This document shows positions 59,561 through 64,000 of a stretch of DNA of 64,000 nucleotides, one piece after another. The notes under the pieces were generated by a model. That model saw only the letters and a list, made by a program, of their open reading frames with translations. It was not told where the DNA came from and ran no database searches. This DNA comes from Campylobacter sp. US33a (GTDB lineage Bacteria; Campylobacterota; Campylobacteria; Campylobacterales; Campylobacteraceae). The DNA lies in contig NZ_RYYL01000003.1 in assembly GCF_004378855.1 (NCBI RefSeq), positions 124,001 to 188,000 of the forward strand. The letters are read 5' to 3'. The number at the start of each line of letters is the position of its first letter. The first letter of the stretch is position 1. The position numbers were made by a program, and so were the translations under genes.

Positions 59561-59932
59561 ATGCTGATTTTAGGACACAAGCTCGTAGAAAGTAAAAATT
59601 TTACTTTTGTTAAAGAATTTACAAAAAATACTGATGAAATTTTTTGCATAAAATACAATGAAAAATTAATACAAAAATTAAAAACAAATCACAAAGAATT
59701 TGCAATATTTATAGAAAATAAAAATGAAATTTTTCTCGCCAATGCCTTGGGTGCCAAATTTCTAATTTTTAAAGATAAAAATCTAGCCAAATTTGCCGTT
59801 AAAGTAGCCGAATTTTATCTTTTTGATAGTAAAATTTTATTTTTAGTTGATGATTTTAAAAATTTAGAAGAATTTTATGAACTTGGCGTAGATGGTGTGA
59901 TTTTAAAAACTTTTATACGAAATTTCAGCTAA
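59561..59932 (+). CDS. Conserved hypothetical protein convergent with hydD
   Basis: A 123-residue protein from the ATG at 59561 (MLILGHKLVESKNF); an earlier start at 59510 falls in the promoter region, where TACAAT at 59520-59525 is a likely -10. It is soluble, Lys/Phe-rich, and ends LEEFYELGVDGVILKTFIRNFS, which recalls the last strand of a TIM-barrel or flavodoxin-like fold. I do not recognise the family. Its end overlaps the convergent hydD by 30 bases. Confidence 0.6.
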   Translation: MLILGHKLVESKNFTFVKEFTKNTDEIFCIKYNEKLIQKLKTNHKEFAIFIENKNEIFLANALGAKFLIFKDKNLAKFAVKVAEFYLFDSKILFLVDDFKNLEEFYELGVDGVILKTFIRNFS

Positions 59933-60439
59933 TTCTTCTAAAGAGTGGTTGGCTATTTTGTCATAATCAAAACCTTCTTTTTTTATATAATCAAGAAAGG
60001 TTTTCTCCATAATTTTACTCGCAGTAACAATTTCTTTTGACAATGTAAAACTCATTGCTTCTATGCGTTTTGGAATACAAGCTAAAATTTGTGTTTGAGG
60101 TAAGTCTCCCATAAGCTCCACATATTGCAAGGTTTGAAGCATTTCCACCTCATGAGCACTTCCGCTCCAATTAATTTTTTTAGGCATCGCATCATAAGGA
60201 AAGAAAAATACATCGCCAATCTTACCATCGTCAGCATCAATACAATCAAGCACTATCATCTTATCATACTCTGCGATAATATAGCTTAATTGCAAAGCTA
60301 AAGTTCCACCATCAACAAAATCTAAAATATGAGTTTTGTGAGTGAATTTATAGTTTTTTTCCAAAAGCTTGCAAAGATGAACACCTAAGCCTTCATCTGC
60401 AAACATAATATTCCCTATACCCAATACAAGAAATTTCAA
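59903..60439 (-). CDS. hydD: NiFe hydrogenase maturation protease HydD (HyaD family)
   Basis: A 178-residue endopeptidase that removes the C-terminal tail of the large subunit after nickel insertion. It has GIGNIMFADEGLGVHL (metal-sensing acidic residue), DFVDGGTLALQL, VLDCIDADD and GSAHEVEMLQTL. It overlaps hydC by four bases and is the last gene of hydABCD. Confidence 0.93.
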   Translation of the reverse strand: MKFLVLGIGNIMFADEGLGVHLCKLLEKNYKFTHKTHILDFVDGGTLALQLSYIIAEYDKMIVLDCIDADDGKIGDVFFFPYDAMPKKINWSGSAHEVEMLQTLQYVELMGDLPQTQILACIPKRIEAMSFTLSKEIVTASKIMEKTFLDYIKKEGFDYDKIANHSLEELAEISYKSF

Positions 60440-61131
60440 TTTTTCTCTTCTTTTTTCTCGAATTTATATCCACTAACAATGGCATCAAGTGCACCATTTC
60501 TTCCTTTTATGGCATTAAAAATTGCCATATAAATATGCACAAATACAAAAATAATAATAATCCACATCAATATCCTATGCAAAGTCCTAACTTCAGCCAA
60601 ACCACCCATCATTGCTTCAATAGGTCTTAAGATGCCATATAAAAATCCGCCCAAGCCCTCATGATAAACATGGGTGTATAAAATAAGCCCCGTAACAATA
60701 ATGCCCATTATAATGATATAAAAGAAAAAATAAGTTACAAATTGCAAAGGATTATAAACCCCTTTTAAATGTGGATGTTTTCCCAAAAATAAATAAAATT
60801 TAATTTGTTCTATCCATAATTTTGGACTGAAAATATCTCGCACGCTTACACGCTCTTTATGACTTAATTTATCAAAAAAGAAAAGATAAATTTTAAAAAT
60901 AACACAAGCAATGAGTACAAAACCTGCCACTTGATGGGCTAAACGGTATTTTGCCTGCATAAAATTAACAGGCTCACCATTGCTAATAGGACTTTGAAAA
61001 ACATAAGATAAATAAAAACCAGTTCCTACCAAAATAACAATAGCAACCGCTCTTATCCAATGCGTTAAACGTAAACCTATGCTAAATTCATATTCAGCTT
61101 TTCTTTGCAATTTTTCTTCTTGGTTTTGCAT
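60436..61131 (-). CDS. hydC: NiFe hydrogenase cytochrome b subunit HydC
   Basis: A 231-residue membrane protein of the HyaC family. Four helices carry candidate haem histidines (LTHWIRAVAI, RLAHQVAGFVLI, TLHRILMWIIIIFVFVHIYM). It passes electrons from the hydrogenase small subunit to menaquinone. It lies between hydB and hydD. Confidence 0.94.
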   Translation of the reverse strand: MQNQEEKLQRKAEYEFSIGLRLTHWIRAVAIVILVGTGFYLSYVFQSPISNGEPVNFMQAKYRLAHQVAGFVLIACVIFKIYLFFFDKLSHKERVSVRDIFSPKLWIEQIKFYLFLGKHPHLKGVYNPLQFVTYFFFYIIIMGIIVTGLILYTHVYHEGLGGFLYGILRPIEAMMGGLAEVRTLHRILMWIIIIFVFVHIYMAIFNAIKGRNGALDAIVSGYKFEKKEEKN

Positions 61132-61142
61132 AAAAGCTCCTT

Positions 61143-62858
61143 TTATAAATTTACATTTACTTTGTATTCGCTTAGATTATTTCCCTTAGTATCCATTACA
61201 TGTACCGCGCAAGCAATACAAGGATCATAAGAGTGAATTTTTCTAATGATTTCAAGTGGTTGTTTTACATCAGCGATCTTAAGTCCTATCAAACACTGCT
61301 CATAACTTCCACCTATACCGTTAGCATCTTTTGGGCTTGCATTCCAAGTAGAAGGCACTACAGCTTGCCAATTTTCAATCACACCATTTTTAATTCTACA
61401 CCAATGACTTAGCGTTCCACGAGGCACATGTCCCATATAACGACCTTTGTATTCTTTGGTATTATCAATCACATAAGGAGCACAAGTGCTTTCATCGACT
61501 TTCAAATTTTCTACCAAATTATTAAACGCTCTTAAAGCATTGTTTGCAACGATTTTTGCCTCTATACAACGCGCGGCAGTTCTTCCAAGCGTACTAAATA
61601 CTGCATTTAATGGCAAACCCGTTTCTTTTAAGAACTCATCGACCACAGGAACAACATTTTTATTGCCCTTAGCATAATTTACCACTATATTTGCTAATGG
61701 GCCAACCTGCATAGGATTTCCTTCATAACGAGGAGCTTTAATCCAGCTGTATTTTCCTTTGGTATCAAACACTTTTGAAGTTACATTTTTACCATGATGA
61801 TCGATACTCTCGCCCTCTACAAGTCCTGTATAATTTGGATTTGTCTTGCCATCATATGGATGAAGTGCCTCATTATCTTTATACCAAGAATGTGTTGCTT
61901 CTTCAGTGATTTTATCCTCTTCTACTTCATAAACTTTGCTTATATCGCCATTTTTAATGATTCCACTTTCAAACAACCACTCATTTTTGCCGAGCTGAAA
62001 CTCTTGGAAAGTATAAAGATTATTTACCCCAATATCATTTAAAACACTAGCTTCGTTAGCATAAGCTTTTCCAGCCATTACAAGATCAGGATAATAAGCA
62101 CGATTAACAAAATCTTGCACTTCTTTAAATTTTTCCATATATTCGCCCATTCTTGAAGGACTTAAAAGATCCATAACACAAGTTACACCACCAACGGTTA
62201 AGCTTTGAGGATGAGGGTTTTTAGCCCCAAAAATTGCCATACATTGTGCAATAATTCTTTGAATTCTTAAACATTCTAAATAATGCGAAAGAACAATTAA
62301 ATTTTGCTCTGGAGTTAAACGATAAGTTGGATGTCCATAGTAAGCATTAGCAAAAGGTCCTAAATTTCCTTTATCTACAAAAGCTTTAAGTCTTTGCTGC
62401 ACTTCAAGCAATTTGTCTGCACCTGTGGCATAAGGATTTGGAGTGTATTTAAAAGCTTCATCGCTTGCTTTTTTAACATCGGCACTCAAAGCGCTCACAA
62501 CATCAGCCCAATCAAGTCCGTGAAGTTGATAAAAATGCACGATATGATCATGCAAGAAAAGCGCTGCATTCATCAAAGTTCTAGTTAAAAGCGCATTAAG
62601 TGGCGGAGTGATACCTAAAGCATTTTCAACCGCAACAATACCTGCTTTATAATGTGAAAAAGTACAAACTCCACAAATTCTTTGAGTCATAAAACCCGCA
62701 TCTCTTGGATCACGACCTTTTACAATGGTTTCTATTCCACGCCACAAAGTAGAACCTGCATAAGCTTCTTTAACCACATTGTTTTCATCAACAACAACCT
62801 CAACTCTTAGATGTCCTTCAATTCTTGTAATTGGATCTACTGTTATTCTTTGACTCAT
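61143..62858 (-). CDS. hydB: NiFe hydrogenase large subunit HydB
   Basis: A 571-residue group 1 uptake hydrogenase subunit. The active-site cysteines are in RICGVC (62, 65) and DPCIACAVH (547, 550). After the final His, an 18-residue tail (VMDTKGNNLSEYKVNVNL) is expected to be removed by HydD. It binds the NiFe(CN)2CO centre and oxidises H2 in the periplasm. It lies two bases after hydA. Confidence 0.97.
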   Translation of the reverse strand: MSQRITVDPITRIEGHLRVEVVVDENNVVKEAYAGSTLWRGIETIVKGRDPRDAGFMTQRICGVCTFSHYKAGIVAVENALGITPPLNALLTRTLMNAALFLHDHIVHFYQLHGLDWADVVSALSADVKKASDEAFKYTPNPYATGADKLLEVQQRLKAFVDKGNLGPFANAYYGHPTYRLTPEQNLIVLSHYLECLRIQRIIAQCMAIFGAKNPHPQSLTVGGVTCVMDLLSPSRMGEYMEKFKEVQDFVNRAYYPDLVMAGKAYANEASVLNDIGVNNLYTFQEFQLGKNEWLFESGIIKNGDISKVYEVEEDKITEEATHSWYKDNEALHPYDGKTNPNYTGLVEGESIDHHGKNVTSKVFDTKGKYSWIKAPRYEGNPMQVGPLANIVVNYAKGNKNVVPVVDEFLKETGLPLNAVFSTLGRTAARCIEAKIVANNALRAFNNLVENLKVDESTCAPYVIDNTKEYKGRYMGHVPRGTLSHWCRIKNGVIENWQAVVPSTWNASPKDANGIGGSYEQCLIGLKIADVKQPLEIIRKIHSYDPCIACAVHVMDTKGNNLSEYKVNVNL

Positions 62859-62860
62859 TT

Positions 62861-64000
62861 TTATTCCTCATTTTTTTTCATAGAAGCAATAACTGCATGT
62901 GCTGCAATCGCAACACCAGTAAGTGTTAAAACACCTATGCCGATTTTATCTGACACGCTATCAGCACCAAGTCCAAAAACCGTATCAAATTTATGGCTTG
63001 CCATTGGTTCTTCAAATGGTCCCATAGTATCCCAAAAATTTGGCTCAGAGCAACCTATACAACCATGTCCTGCTTGGATAGGCCAAGAAGTGTGCTGATT
63101 AAATCTTTCTCTAGAACAGTTGTTAAAAGTATAAGGTCCTTTGCAACCCACTTTATAAAGACAATAACCATTTTTTGCGCCTTCATCGCCAAAGCTTTGC
63201 ACAAATTCACCCGCATCAAAATGTCCGCGTCTTTCGCAAAGATCATGAATTCTTAAACCATAAGCCCATTTTGGTCTATTATAAACATCAAGTGCCGGCA
63301 ACTCACCAAAAAGAAGATAATGCAAAACATTTCCGACTATATTTTTTTCACTTGGCGGACAACCTGGAACATTAATCACAGTCTTGCTTGTTACCTTACT
63401 TAAAGGCTGAGCATTGCTTGGATTTGGTCTTGCAGCTTGAATTCCACCAAAACTAGAACAGGTCCCTATAGCAAAAATAGCCAAAGCATTCTCACTTGCC
63501 ATTTTTGAAAGCTCATAGCCTGTCTTTCCATGTGGTCCTATGGTTAAAAAATGTTCAGTATCACCCATAGGAATACCGCCTTCAACCATTAAAATGTATT
63601 TGTTTTTATATTTTTCAATAGCACTTTCTAAATTTTCTTCAGCTTGCCAACCCGCAGCAGCCATAATAGTTTCATGATATTCTAAAGAAATATAATCAAA
63701 AATTAAACTATCAATCGTTGGTGTATCGCTTCTTAGCAAACTTTCACTACAGCCCGTGCATTCAGCCATATGAAGCCAAACCACCGGAAGTCTATCGGCT
63801 AATTCCGCGGCTTTTGCTACCATAGGAGTTAAACTTGCCGGCAAAGCCAAAAATGCCGTCATAGCTCCTGCCCATTTCATAAAATCTCTTCTTGTAAAAC
63901 CTGATTTTTCTAAGGCTTGTGTAATGGAAGAATCGTTTTTTAAAGAAGGAAGTTTTTCCAACTCATTAAGACGAGTTTGTAGATGATGAAAGTCTAGCAT
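62861..64000 (-). CDS. hydA: NiFe hydrogenase small subunit HydA
   Basis: A 379-residue small subunit. It has a Tat signal with twin arginines (TRRDFMKWAGAMTAFLALP, about 36-54). Fe-S ligands are in HMAECTGCSESLLR, GTCSSFGGIQAA, GCPPSEKN, and a C-terminal cluster region (GCKGPYTFNNCSRERFN, HGCIGCSEPNFWD). A membrane anchor follows (GIGVLTLTGVAIAAHAVIA). The ATG is the last three bases of the window, so the gene is complete but its promoter is outside. Confidence 0.96.
   Translation of the reverse strand: MLDFHHLQTRLNELEKLPSLKNDSSITQALEKSGFTRRDFMKWAGAMTAFLALPASLTPMVAKAAELADRLPVVWLHMAECTGCSESLLRSDTPTIDSLIFDYISLEYHETIMAAAGWQAEENLESAIEKYKNKYILMVEGGIPMGDTEHFLTIGPHGKTGYELSKMASENALAIFAIGTCSSFGGIQAARPNPSNAQPLSKVTSKTVINVPGCPPSEKNIVGNVLHYLLFGELPALDVYNRPKWAYGLRIHDLCERRGHFDAGEFVQSFGDEGAKNGYCLYKVGCKGPYTFNNCSRERFNQHTSWPIQAGHGCIGCSEPNFWDTMGPFEEPMASHKFDTVFGLGADSVSDKIGIGVLTLTGVAIAAHAVIASMKKNEE

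Overview
The window is AT-rich and looks chromosomal, from a thermotolerant Campylobacter of the C. jejuni / C. coli / C. upsaliensis / C. hepaticus type. The grounds are the protein content (CetA and an Aer-type PAS partner, FliW, CtsT-like pseudopilins, System II CcsBA, tandem LivJ/LivK, HydABCD hydrogenase), TATAAT -10 boxes mostly without an obvious -35, and very short intergenic gaps. Several proteins, such as FliW, seem clearly diverged from the C. jejuni versions I remember, so I do not name a species. Most genes are core housekeeping genes.

Layout. (1) 1-4386, minus: a run of overlapping genes: mnmH (cut by the window edge), a HIT hydrolase, an orphan trpC, a TPR lipoprotein, a YkgJ-type cysteine cluster protein and a TrmN6-like methyltransferase. 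(2) 4499-6378, plus: a PAS protein and the CetA transducer (energy taxis), ending at a hairpin shared with the convergent lon-bamD pair. (3) 9495-12105, plus: fliW behind a sigma-54-like site, then proC and three overlapping pseudopilin-like genes. (4) 12130-15175, minus: rpsF-ssb-rpsR, a DsbA-like oxidoreductase, an unassigned beta-barrel protein and tRNA-Arg. (5) 15204-33185, minus: the translation/transcription block tRNA-Thr-Tyr-Gly-Thr, tuf, rpmG, tRNA-Trp, secE, nusG, rplK, rplA, rplJ, rplL, rpoB, rpoC, two decayed sigma-54-driven genes, then rpsL, rpsG, fusA. (6) 33301-43951: yaaA, a small membrane protein, a GlcF/GlpC-like Fe-S protein, hemN, two Campylobacterota proteins, argF, hemB, ribA, rsmG, a YceI protein, and a YeiH exporter divergent from a LysR regulator. 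(7) 44079-48714, plus: leuABCD. (8) 48715-49189: the only gene-free stretch over 300 bases, filled with degenerate interspersed repeats in both orientations. (9) 49190-58671, minus: a small membrane protein, ccsBA and the LIV branched-chain amino acid ABC system. (10) 58695-59932: a cytochrome c, a truncated porin remnant and an unknown plus-strand gene. (11) 59903-64000, minus: NiFe uptake hydrogenase hydABCD.

Functional links: hydABC feeds electrons from H2 into the membrane. CcsBA attaches haem to c-type cytochromes such as the one at 58695. HemB and HemN make the haem. LIV uptake and leuABCD cover import and synthesis of branched-chain amino acids. The PAS-CetA pair senses redox or energy state for motility, and FliW controls flagellin through CsrA.

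I see no convincing new multi-gene system. The points most worth a second look are the decayed gene pair behind an intact sigma-54 promoter between rpsL and rpoC, the sigma-54-like promoter at fliW, the inverted repeat cluster after leuD, the porin remnant, and the unassigned beta-barrel gene.
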